From NCBI GenBank assembly GCA_030762175.1, contig CM060846.1, forward strand, positions 184,876,041 to 184,940,040: 64,000 nucleotides of DNA. The letters are read 5' to 3'. Source of the stretch: Metallyticus violacea. Its lineage: Eukaryota > Arthropoda > Insecta > Mantodea > Metallyticidae. The notes under the pieces were generated by a model. The model made no database searches and was not told the origin of the DNA. It saw only the letters and a list, made by a program, of their open reading frames with translations. A program made the translations under genes and the position numbers. The number at the start of each line of letters is the position of its first letter. The stretch's first letter is position 1. Of the stretch, positions 30,557-43,800 are shown one piece after another.

Positions 30557-30638
30557 ATGTCGAGTATCAGAAGAGTTGTAACAGCCATTTCAGGAGGAGT
30601 TGACAGTGCTGTAGCAGCAGTTCTTCTGAAAAAGAAGG
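30557..30638 (+). CDS. TRMU: TRMU coding exon 1
   Basis: It encodes [11 protein letters not shown] followed by the S-G-G-V-D-S PP-loop and A-V-L-L-K-K-K-G. The donor is GG|GTATGT. It ends after the first base of a glycine codon that exon 2 completes. Confidence 0.95.
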
Positions 30639-31802
30639 GTATGTAAAATGTATTATTATAATTATATTAACATCTTTAAATTAATAATTTACCTTAAGTG
30701 AGTATGAAGATTCCATACAGTGTTTAGCAAAGTGTTTTTGTTGTTGTCAGTCCTGGTCGTGTAGTGGTAACCATACTTGCCCCCTAAACCCAAGTTCCCG
30801 AGTTCAGTCCCAGTCAGGATTGATGGAAATTTTTGGGCATAAAAATCCTAAGTATGGCTTCCTTTGGAAGGAAAGTAAAGCCGTCAGTCCCATGTTGTAG
30901 ATTTATGGCATGAAAAAGAACCTGAAGCCTGAAAAAAGAGGCCTCTGAGCAAAATTTGTTGGCCATTTCACGTCCTGAATTGAATGGAATGCTAATGATC
31001 TGAGATGTTAAAGAGCATCTGTAAATAAACCAAATCAACAACATTTTTGTTGTTATTTGTTTCAGAAACATGTATGCAGATAAAAGTGTACCTTATATTG
31101 GTGGAAATAATTTTTTTTATAAAATTTTTCGGTTCACTTCCTCAATTTGTTACATTTGGTTGCTTGATACAATGTTTTATCTCATTTGAATGACATTACC
31201 CCATGCCAACTTATACCAAATACATAGAGGGTATTACAATGCACTTCCTATTTTAACATGCTAAAATTGGAGAGAGATGAATAGTGATGCCCTTGTTGGC
31301 AGAACCTGGAATCCTGGTGCCAGTTTCAAAGTTCTTGTGAAAGAAAGGTGAAGAAATTAAAGCCTAGAAAGCATTGTATCTCATATACTCCAGTGATATG
31401 TGGAAAATTGATGGGATTTATCTTAGGACACATGTAAGACAAAATTAAAACATTAAATTTATATCATTTGAATATCCAGAAAAATATAATACATGTGCTT
31501 GATGTTCTTGAATTTTATATTTTTAGTAGCACATTTTATTACAACTTTTTTAAAATTATCCTCTCTCAAATAGCACTGCATTACCACATTGAGATGATCA
31601 CTTCCCTGGTCTTGTGGTCAGTGTGTATGCCTTAAATCTAGAGGTGTCAGCTTCAAATCTTGTAAAGTCAGTTGCTTTCTAATTTTTTTTTTCTGGAGTT
31701 TTTCCTTGCCCTGAGAAGGTGAATACCAGGTAACTTAAGTGTTGTGGGCTCTGGGGTCATTTACATACTTATTTCATTACATATCTTTAGACCTATAAGG
31801 AT

Positions 31803-31885
<83 letters not shown>

Positions 31886-34800
31886 ATTGAGACATTTTCT
31901 TACCAAGAGATTGGAATGTTTTTTGCAGACACAGTCAACAAAGTCAGAGTATATAACATATGTTAACCTGGCTTCTGCTGAAGTTTACTTTCCAATAAAT
32001 ATTTCACAAATTTGTAACTAAAAATGCAAAATAAAATTATTATGCATCATTTTGGGATAAAAAAAACATTGTCAATATTTTGCCAGATATGAGGAAGTTG
32101 TTTTTCTTAATTTGACATTGCACTGTGACAGCGATCATAAGGTAACATGGAACATAAACAACCACAAACATAGCATTCAGCATTTTCTTTAAATATTTGT
32201 GCAAGAATATCTTCCACATTAACAATTACAGCAAAGGTTAGCGATGGCTGAATGTAAAATGGTGTATGTGTATTATATAATTCAGATTTTACTAATAAAA
32301 ACTGACTTGCATTATTGCACAATTGCTGTAATCCGAAGGCTGCATTAATTGATTAATCATTGTTAATCTTAATCTTAATACACAAACTTAATATAAATAA
32401 GAGTTGGCATTATTGCCACTTTTATCTCTTATCACTAAAAATAGATTTCCTAGACAATTTTGTATCAATCTTCTTGTTAATAGGTAGCTAAAATCAAAAT
32501 TGTCTTTTAGGTTCCTCCACAGTGGATTTAAACCTGAAATATTTTAAGCCATCTCTTAATACAGTGTATAGTTTACTATGTGATTATTCATCACAATAAT
32601 ATTTAAACATTTTACCTTATCGTTTTTATATGAGTAATATATTTGGTCAGCATTTAATCCATAGTGAAGCTCTTTTGCATAGTGATTAAGGGATGAGTTG
32701 AAAATATTAAAGAGGTGCCTATTTTTATAATAAAGCTGACAGTGGGCATTGTATCAAATGTCATTGTATGGGAATGTATGTAAATGATAATGCCATGACT
32801 TATAATGTGACTAAAAACACATGCTTCCATGCATACTGTCATTGGAAATGATGGTGGTGATTCAATGCAATTTTTATTTAGTTTTGAGGCTAGTCTTAGT
32901 TTTGCTGTTTTATTTGTGTTGCAAAATTCAGCAATATGACTCAAAGAAAGCAAATGTACTTTCATCACACATAAAATCATACTTGTTAAAATTGTTTCTT
33001 GTGGATATAAGTGTACAGCATCATGCAAAAAGTATACTCTCTTACCACCAATTTAAATAAACAATTTCTCTTCTGTGATACCTAATAAAAATATAATCCT
33101 AAGATTGTTACTTCCCTCATCACACACCTAACTTTTGAATTAATCCTATTTCAGTTATATTTTTTAAAATGTCCAACACTACATCTTTCATACAGTTGCC
33201 TGGCATAATGTCTTTGGCAAGATAATATCCTAAAATTTGCTTAACTAAGAACTAAGATGCTTTACTTGAACTAAGATCATCATTGCTTGATAGGCATGCT
33301 GTAGAATTTTTGTTGTATTGTGGCTGTACGCTTCTATATTAACAAAACCATCAAATTCAACTGTTCTAGCATTATATACAACATTATCTTCAAGTGACAT
33401 TTCATCCATCACAACTGATACTATCTGCTCTGCATCGTTTAATTTTTTAGCTTTCAATTTGAACAATGATAAAAGATTGTGCCAGCACATATTCTCAAAC
33501 TCTAAAGCCATCTTTGAAGTTAGTGAATTGTGGGTAGATAAAATAACTTCCACAGCATCCTGTAAATTTTTGAAGAGAAGTAATAGATTGCAAGAGCAAC
33601 AGTTCTGTCATTGTGAGTGTAATACCTGCCTCTATTTTTGCATTCAAAAAATGCAAATTAGCTTTTTAAATATGCCTATAAATGGGTGTTGAAGTTTCCA
33701 AAAGGTTACTAAGTCAGGTTTAGAACATACTATTTTCTGATTTATGTACATTTATTATTAGGTATGCTGTTTATACCACAGCATTTTTATAGAGATGACT
33801 TATTGAGCTCCATATAACATCGCTTAATTTTCATTTCGCTTTTGTCTTTAGGCTGTGCTGCCTCACAAAGTAGATTAGTTGATTCCTGAACATGATCATC
33901 TGTAAGCTGGTATTTCTAAAGGATTCTCATCACATTTTTCCCTCTTTTGAGGAGTATTCTTTTTCACTGTGTTGCAATTCATATCCTATGTTTAGAAAGA
34001 TACTGTGTTGGTATGGATCGGTTATAAAATAAAACAGCCAGCACTTGTTTATTCAATAGCAACTTGTTGTTTGTAGCTTAACTTCTAATAACAAATACAT
34101 GTAACATTACTGGAAACCAAGAAAGAACTAGTTACAAAGCACCTGCATTTACAGCTCCTGATCTGTCAGCAGGATGAGACATTTGAACTTGTTTATTCTG
34201 CATTTTATTGCTCCATTTGAAACAGATTAAAATGCTTAGTTGCCAAGAAATTTATTGCAGATATGTTCCAGACTCATAGGATGGAAGGAAATTAGCAGAT
34301 GTACATTAACAAATTTTGATGTTCAAAAATAGGGAAACTACTAATGAAGATAAGCTATAAGTTATACTTTCCTGAAGATATTATATTGCCAAAGGTAAAT
34401 TTCATTAAAGCTTGAAGTGCAAACCAGCAACTTTTCTGATAGTTGGTAGTAAGATGCATAACATTATGTAATATGGTGAGATAACATTCATACTAGTATT
34501 GTGATTTGAGGACACATTCAAATGCACAGTTTCACAGTCATAATATTTTTAAAAAAAAGCAGTTACAATATTGAACAGCAAGTGCATTATTTATTAGCAG
34601 ATTTGAAGATTCCACATCATAAAATTATCTTTTATCCTGTAAACAAATTCTAGAATTCTGGAAGTTATAGAAATAAAAAAAGTACAAAAGTCACTACATT
34701 TTTTGCACCAAGGTGTATGAATTTTTGGAAAATTCCTCTATAAAATCACTTCATTGTCTTTCACAGCAAACTAGTGCCTATTTCTTATGGTTCTGTGTAG

Positions 34801-37800
34801 AGCTACAAAGCCGCCCCCCCAAAAAAAAAAAAAATGAAAATGAAAACGAAATAAGAAAAGACCTTACAAATTTACATAAGTGCAAAAAATATCCAGTGAT
34901 TCTGTAATCCAGCATAGATTTTGAGAGTTACATTTTAATAGGTACATGATGAAGAAATAGACTCTAAAGTCTCCTCTTTTTGTACAGGACATGTTTCTAT
35001 TGCCTTAATAATAAAATATGTAGTTATCCTACTCAATTTTCTTGAGATGAGTTTTCATAAACTCTGGAGGAAAAAGTTTGTAAATGAGAAATGGTTTAAA
35101 TTAGATAGAAAAATAGCCTTAATGAAAATCTTTAGTAAAGTGATTGGTTTTTTTTTATTTGGTTTATTTATGGACGCTTTATAGCATCTCAGGTCATCAG
35201 CATCCCATTCAATTCAGGGTGCGAACCGGCTGACAAATGTTGTTCACAGGCTTCTTGTTTCCGGCTGGAGGTTTGTTTTTGTCCATAAATCTAAAATATA
35301 ACTTTATCTCATCCACAACTTTACTTCCCTTCAGAAGGCAGCCATACTTAGGATTCTTTGCTACGGAACTATATTGAAGTACAGTATTGTTTACTAGTGC
35401 AGGCAGAAGATTCTTTTCAATATACTTTGATCTTCAATGGTCTATTAGGATAATTTAAGACTTGCTTGCATTGAGTAGAAGTCTGCATTCTTATTTTTTG
35501 ACCAAAGGAAAATTAGGTCCATGTCAGTGTTAATTTTATTGGTATTACATCAAGAGTGTAATGATTTGATATAATCAACATAAATGTACTGTGTGTAGTG
35601 TGTTAGAGTAGTAGACGTATTATTAATGTAAATTGAAAACAAGAGCAGTCTGGACAGAGCCTCGAAGTACACTACTCTCTATGTATGCCACAAAGCATAC
35701 TGATTATTGCTCCAAATTGAATGTGTAATATACATGCAAATGAAACAATTGAGGAAGAATTAGACTCCACTTTATAACATGAAAACTTGTACTACAGGTC
35801 AGCATCATTTAATAAGGCAACCATCATATTGAACTATTAGAATAAACACAGTATTGCTATAATACAAACCATCACCCCTCATAGTAGTAGTACCCAAAAT
35901 TGTTCACAGTCTATTACCATGTCGGTCCTGGTGGTATAGTGGTTACCATACTTGCCTCCTACACCCAAGAATGCGGGTTCGAACCCGGCCAGGACTGATG
36001 GATTTTTTTGGGTGTAAAAATCCTAAGTATGGCTTCCTTTGGAAGGGAAGTAAAGCCGTGGGTCCCGTGTCGTACATTTACAGCACGAAAAAGAACCTCA
36101 AACCTGAAAGAGAGGCCTCTGAGCAAAATTTGTCGGCCGTTTCACGCCCCAAGTTGAATGGGACGCTGATGACCTGAGATGTTAAAGAGCGTCCATAAAT
36201 AAATCAATCAAAAAAAAAGTCTATTACCATCAATGAGGTAGACATTGAATACCACTGAGTGCATAAAGTGTTAGCAAATAGACAAATACTGTAATGATTT
36301 GAACTTGACGGTAAATCAGGAGAAGACTCAAATAGTAGTATTCAAGAAAGGGGCAAAATTGAGTAAATATGAGAGGTGGAGGAAAGGAGATGAAGAATAT
36401 AAGGTAGTTAGGGATTGCATTTATCTAGGAGTTAAAATTGATGGGGGTGGCAAATGGGAAAAGCGAAAAAAAAAAATAGCTTTGGCAAAAGGGAAAGGAG
36501 CAATTGCAGCAGTTAGAAGTTGCAAGTATAAAATACCAGATATAAATGTTAAATGGCTGGAAAAAATTTATAGTATGGTGGTCAAGGCAAAAATGTTGTA
36601 TGGTATTGAAATATGGGGACTGGAAGGCAGATGGGAAATTGTGGATGTTGTGCATAAAATGTTTTGTAGAGAAATTTTAGGTGTACAGAGTACAACAGCA
36701 AAGGAAGTTGCACAAATTAAAATGGGAAGAGTGGCAAGGAAAGGTATGATTATTCAAAGATCTCTCAAATATTGGTATAGAATCCTAAACTTAGATGAAA
36801 GAAATTTGTTAATGAAATGCTTAGAATTTCAGGAAAAGAATCTAAGGAGCAATGGGGAGTAATAGATATTTTTGTAGAACAATGGAATGGGGGACATTTG
36901 GAGGAGGAGAGAGAGCAACGAAAAGGGTTTTTGGAAAGTAGTAAGAATGAGATTGGAAGATATAGAAATATAAAAACTGTTTAGCCAGATAGCGGGCAAA
37001 AGATCTTTAGTATTTTATATACAGATGAAAAACAAATGGGAAGGAGAGAAGCATATTGATAAATCAAATAAAGAACAAAGAGAGGGGGCATTGCATGGTT
37101 AAGAGCAGGCATGTGGAGATTAAAAGGAATAAGGAAAGGCTTTACTCAGAATCAGTGCCCAATATGAAAAGGAAAGGAAGATATGGAACATATAGTGTTT
37201 GAGTGTAAAGGGACGGTACTCTGGAGGAAAAAGTTTGTAAATGAGAAATGGTTTAAATTAGATAGAAAAATAGCCTTAGTAAAGATAGCAGGAATTTAGG
37301 GGAATTCCTGAGCAAAGTTAAAAATAAATGGAAATGGGTACTAAGAAGGGAAGTAAATCAAATAATTTAAAGGATTGCTTTTGATTAATCATATTAGGAT
37401 GTAGATAACGGTGATTATGGTTGGGAGTGGGTTATAATTTTATTAAATTTGAAATGTAGTATTTAGTACACTTTTGAGAAATAAAGTCATTATTAGTTTG
37501 TATAAGGTGTTGTTAGCTATAATGGTATAGGTAGAGGAACAAAAATTTTTTATTTAGAACCTTGGATTGGGTCGGAGCCTGGTCCCCTGGAATTCCAGTA
37601 GGCTGCTGCTGATGAGCTGGGGACTGGGGACCGATGAAATCATGGGGTGGAAATATTATATTGTTCAATTATATTAGAACTCAGATAAAGGTGATAGAAT
37701 AAAACTAATTATTGTACGTATATTTTTTGTAATCATGAGGGGCATATCATAAAATGGCTTGGGCCTGATAGGTGGAGACTCCCTGGTAGTTTGTATTTGT

Positions 37801-40800
37801 TCTTAGCTCATCAATAAATTTCAATTTCACAAAGTGTTAGACTCTTGCTTAAGAGTTAGATTTTCTGGGCAAGTGTTTTTTTTTTATTATTATTTTTGTC
37901 CCCCCTCCGTATTTGAAGTTTGTTAGCCAAAATTATGTAGTATAAGTTTGGAATTAAAATATTTGTATTTAATCTTGAGGGAAGTTATTGGGGAGGTTTC
38001 TATCTTCTGGAACTGTAAAAGATGGGATTTTCATTTTAGTGCATGAGGTTATGCATAATTAAGATTGGAGATGATGCCTTCAAGAATTGCCAAAAATACT
38101 AGGTTCATTGTGAATGGCTTGGTTGTCTGTATACTTAAGATGACTGATTTAAATTTCCAAAATGTCAGGAATAGAGCTCTCAAAACCCCAACCTATGTTA
38201 AGAAGAACCCTTTATGACAAGAAAATAGGAGTATTTTGCACAGTGAATTCCAAGATGATAATAGGTCCCATTTATTGTGATCATCTGTAAATGTCAAATG
38301 ATATGCAGGCATTATTTTGACCCCATTTATGGGGAAGGAAAGTTGTAACGTAATTTGTAAAATGTTTAATTATTTATTATTATTTTATCCACTTCCTATT
38401 CTTTCCTTTTATTTATATAATAGTCTGATTTTATCATTTTGTTCTATATTATCTGCATGAAAATGTAATGTAAGATTTGCGGGTTTGAATAAATAAATGC
38501 ATAAATAAATATTCTATAAAGCAACATGGGAAACTGAAAACATTCAATCATGCACCACAAGTGCCTTATAAATAACTGTTTTTACCTTGCAAATGAATAT
38601 CTAGAATGGCTTTATATTATTTCTCTTTGTTACATATTTGTAACATTTTGTTTTACTTGAATATTTCTTACATTAATTTTATCATTTGTATTATCTTTTC
38701 ATCTACCTAGTAATTATGATTTCCTCCTATGTATTATAAAAGTTACAAATCTCTATTATTTTGTAATGTAATTACTTTGACATCCAATATTTGTATAGAA
38801 CAAATTCAAGGAGTAATAAATAAATATAACTGAAAGTGAGTCTAGTTTTTCCTGCTTTTATTGCCTGTTTTCAGCTGAATTCTGTGAGAGCACATATAGA
38901 TAATACTTTCATAAATAAAATCTGCACATTGTTCAAGGATATAAATCAGGAATGTCTGAGCCCCTCGATCTCAGGAGCAAATATCCAATGGTCTTTATCT
39001 CTGGGGAACATTAAAAGCTAAAGTGTGTAAAATCAGCCCATGCACTTTGGAGGAATGTATTGATTTATTTTCAAGCAATTACTAAAACTACAAAATGTAA
39101 CTACAGTCACTATATAATCGATCATCTGAAGTATGCAGAGAACTAAGGCATTTATAAGGGGCCTAGCACTTTGGCAATTCCTGAAGGCATCATCTCCATT
39201 CTTAATTATAACCTCGTATACTAAAAAAAAGCTATTTTCAGAGTTCCAGATGATGGAAAACTCCCCAATATCTCCCCCAAAATTAAATACACTATATTTC
39301 AATTGTAAGCTTATACTGTATACTTTTAGCTAAAAAACATCAAATAAGGAGGAGGAGGAGGAAGGAGTAGGAGAAGAAGGAGAAGAGGAGGAGAAATAAG
39401 AAGAGGAGGAAGAAGAGGAAGAAGAAGTAGGAGGAGAAGAAGAAGAGGAGGAAGAAGAAGAAGAGGAAGAGGAAGAGGAAGGAGAAGGAGGAGGAAGAGG
39501 AGAGGAGGAAAAGGAAGAAGAAGAGGAGGAGGAGGAAGGAGGAGAAAAAGAAGAAGAAGAGGAGGAGGAAGAAGAGGAGGAGGAAGAGGAGAGGAGGAAA
39601 AGGAAGAAGAAGAAGAGGAAGAGAAGAGGAGGAAAAGGAAGAAGAAGGAGAGGAGGAGGAAGGAGGAGAAGAAGAAGAGGAAGAAGAAGGAGGAGGAGGA
39701 AGAGGAGAGGAGGAAAAGGAAGAAGAAGAGAAGGAGGGAGGAGGAGGAGAAGAAGAAGAAGAAGAAGAAGAAGAAGAGGAGGAGGAGGAGGAGGAAGAGG
39801 AAGGAGAGGAGAGGAGAGGAGGAAAAGGAAGAAGGAGAAGGGGGAGGAGGAAGAAGGAGAAGGGGGAGGAAGAAGGAGAAGGAGGAGGAAGAAGGAGAAG
39901 GAGGAGGAAGAAGGAGAAGAATTCACTGACCATCAACCAGCCTTCTATAAATTCCAAAAAATTTTCAAAAAGCATAACATTATTATAGCAAATTCTAAAC
40001 TAAAAGCGGATATTCCACAAGAGAACAAACCAGGAATATATAAGATGAATTGTAACAATTGTGAAAAAGTATATATTGGGAAGACTAAAAGAAATATTAA
40101 AACACAAGCAAAGGAACACATCAGGAACATAAATCAAAGACAGGAAGAAAAATCATTGGTAGCTTGGAATTTTTGGAAGAAACAACATAATTTTAACAGG
40201 GATCCCAATCTATTTTAAAATATTACTGGATAAACAGAACTTACAGTCTGGGAAAGCATTTATATCTGGAAGAACAAAAATCACGTTTTCAACTTTGAAA
40301 TCCTGCTAAGTGAAATCTTAATACAGAAGTTCATCCAAGACAAACCAAACCACCAAGAAGAACAAGGCCGGCAGTTGCTCTGGAACTGAAGATGGGAGCA
40401 ATTAGCTCCAGAATCTTAGATTTTCTTTTTTAAAATATTAGTGATGTAAGTGTTACAAATTTGACTTAATCATTTTAAGTTCTTAAAACTGTCCTTCCTT
40501 AAGTTTTCTGTATTTTTGATGGCAACACTAATCAGAAGCAGCATGTGGTTATTCTAACTGATGATATCTGCAAAAGTTAAGAAGTTTGGTCAATATCGAC
40601 ATATATACTAAAACTGGGCCAACCATGTCTCTTGAGATATATTGCACAGTTTACAGATTCATTATTTCAGGCAGATCTTCATCATCAATTATTTCCTCGT
40701 ACAGTTCTTGAAAATATTTTTTATTAGTAATTATTTTTGAATGTAAATTCCATTTGGTGCCTCTAGATTGTCTAAGTTTGATGTCTTTTTAAGTAAACAA

Positions 40801-43800
40801 ATTTGTTCTTTTAGAAGAATCAAAACCTACTCAAGACACAGACAAATAAATGAACTTCTTTTATAGATTTTGAATCATGCAAAAGTACCAAGTTTAGCTG
40901 TTGAGCATAGCAGTGTATGAAAATTACATGCAGCTAATTTTTCACCAAAGTTTGATCTCTTCCTTTTGCTATCCGGTATACTTAACATCAGTCATATTGC
41001 ACACATACATGCACACAGAGGGCACCAGATAAAATCAACAGTAAAGGAATAAATACAACACTAGCTCATTATTCCCTCCATTTCTTGATTATATAACAGC
41101 ATATGAGGAGAGCAACCAACTGAGTTGGAATACAAGCTTTCAGCATGCACAATTGCATGCTTTTAAGCATGGACAAGGAAGGAACACTCTTCAATGCCAA
41201 GGCTTTCTGACATATAAAAGATGTCCCAGAATTCAACTACACAAACTGCAAGAATTGTGGAGGGGTCCTAGATAAGCATTTTGAGATAGGGAACTTATGA
41301 TTGCCTTTGTAAACTTTCAAAGTTAGACACTTTTTTTAAACTGGATATGTAAACAGATATGTCAATATAACATAAGTGTGTGAATTACATTTTCATTCAG
41401 AATGCTCACATCTTGCCCAATTAAGTGTAAACAGATAGTGTTAATACACAGTACACGGGAAGTTGAGAATTATTTGCTTTGCTACTTCGGTAAAATTGTT
41501 CATTCTGCGAGGGTATGCATGCCACAGATAACAGTTCAGTAGTGCTACGAAGTTAATTGCTCATGCACAAAGTACCTAGCATATTGCACCTGAGTGGGTA
41601 ATGGGCCATTTTCTGCTCTGTGTATCAAATGAACAGACTGTTTACAGTTGCCCTGAAACATGGCTAACTCATTTTCATTTGTGGAGCTCTCTGATATGCA
41701 TTTTATTAATGGGGAAGCAAGAGGACACGCATCTGTAGCTGCACAACTGTACATGGATGGATTTCCAGGTAGACATCATCCTTATCGCTCGACCTTCCAA
41801 AATGTCTTATCGGTGTTTGCGGGAAACTGGATCTTTAATGGTGCATAGACCAGATGCTGGTGCAAACTGAAGACTTCATACTCCAGCCTTTGAAGAAGAA
41901 GTACTTACCAGGGTTTGAGTAGAACCTTTCACCAGCACCTGAGCAAATGCCAGGGCCACCAAGAATATGAACCAGTCCAATGTGCATCCGGTCCTACATG
42001 AAGAATGACTCTATCCGTAACATCTGCTCAAGGCAGGCATTGGGGTCAGCAGATTTTGGTCACAGACAAAAGTTCTGCAGGCAGGCCTCAGAGCAGAACA
42101 GTTTGATCTCTCCTCAGTTCTCTTCACTGACAAGGCCATGTTCGCAAGACTAATTCTGAACCATAGGAACAGTCATGTATGGGAGTATGAGCAGCCGCAT
42201 GCATTGGTGGAGACTGGTTATCAGCACAGATTCAGCATCAACATGTAGGCAGGCATCGTGTCCAATCAAATAGTTGGACCATATATATTTCCTACATAGT
42301 CAAATGGGCACGTGTATCTTCTGTTCCTCACCCATGTTTTGCCTGTATTTTTGGAAGACCTCCCTCTTAACATCCGATGTCAGATGCGATTGCAACATGA
42401 TGGAGCTCCTCCATTTCAACTTTGAAGTACAAGATTCTCTCAATGGTGTGCTTCATGGGCAGGGATTGCAAGAGGTGGTCCTGTATATTAGCCACTGCAT
42501 TCTCCAGACCTCAACACCCTTGATTTTTTATGGGGACATTTTAAAAGCCTCATGAACGCACGATTAGTTGACACTGATGAGCAGTTACTAGCGTGGTACT
42601 TGCCTGCTTGTGCTGAGGTTTGTAACACTCCATATCTTTTTGAGAGGGTTCAAGGATCATTTCTTCACCGGTTCATTCTTTGCAAGGATGTTACAGGCCG
42701 TCACATCTAACAGTATCTTTTATGATCTCTGTTTTATTTTACACACTTAAAATACCTTTTTTTCTTAATTTTCCAATTCTTTATTTGGTTTTCACACAGC
42801 GGTGAAAATTTTACTTCATTTTTCTTAGATATTTAGTTTTATTTCAGGTAAATTTTTCCATTACTCTGGAGAAATCCATTTACTTTTCCTTTTGAGTACT
42901 TAATATGTCTACCATCATTGGCTAGAATAGAGGAAATGTCTTGTAAATTTTGAAATGTACCTGAACTTACAATACAATATGTACATCACAGGTTAAGGTG
43001 ATAAACACTTGGGTAATGGCTGCACCCTTGCAAGTTTTGAGTTACTTTGTTATTCACAGTCTCACCATTAAATACGTTGTAACTTATTTTTTATAATTCG
43101 TTAGAGTGAACAAGCGGTTCTGAACAGCAAATCAAATAAAATGGTAACTACAACATGAAAAACAGTATAAAAAAACCATGTAGTTAAGTAGGTTTGAACC
43201 TCCTCCTCCATCAACGATATCTTACGCTGATGTACCTAGTACGCCTTTAACTGTAGTGCTATTCAGGGACACTAACTTGAGCAAGTGAGGCATCTGCCTT
43301 TTCCCCTATCTCCTCTACAAGTTAATCACTGGTGTGCTGACCATTAACAGATTTTATCCTATTGCATGGAATTTAGAAACCACGGATCATAAGTTCCCCA
43401 TCTCAAAATGCTTCTCTGAAACCTCCCAAAATCCTAGCAATTTGTGTGGTTGAACTTGCAGTATATATAATTATTTTTTTATTTATGAAATATGGATTAC
43501 CAGGCAGTTCCTGCATACTGTTCCCCTAGAAAATAAGAGGAAGAAAAAGAAGCAGTTTCTGTAACAGCCACAAATCTAAAATGTTGACATTTTTATATAC
43601 ACAAATACTAAAGCCCATTTAACAAGGCAGTTTTTTTTTCCTTCTAAAACAGAGGCTGCCTTTAAGGTATTGATAAGTTCTGATATTTAAGTTGGACACC
43701 AGAAACTTCTTAATTTTTAATTTTCTAAACAAGGAAGCAGTTTATTGCCATGAAGCTATTAGCTATGAGATATCAAGTAATGCAATACCTTTTTTTTTTT

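Noticed and set aside
35925..35995. A functional tRNA gene
   Set aside because: The cloverleaf-like head is good, but it passes directly into the SINE body shared with five other copies, and the anticodon arm is poor.
39345..39922. Telomere-like or CRISPR-like repeat array
   Set aside because: No regular unit or spacer structure exists; the tract is irregular GA-rich simple sequence.
39330..39975. Two ~200-residue Ser/Leu/Pro/Phe-rich minus-strand frames
   Set aside because: They are translations of a homopurine simple repeat and have no protein-like composition or conserved context.
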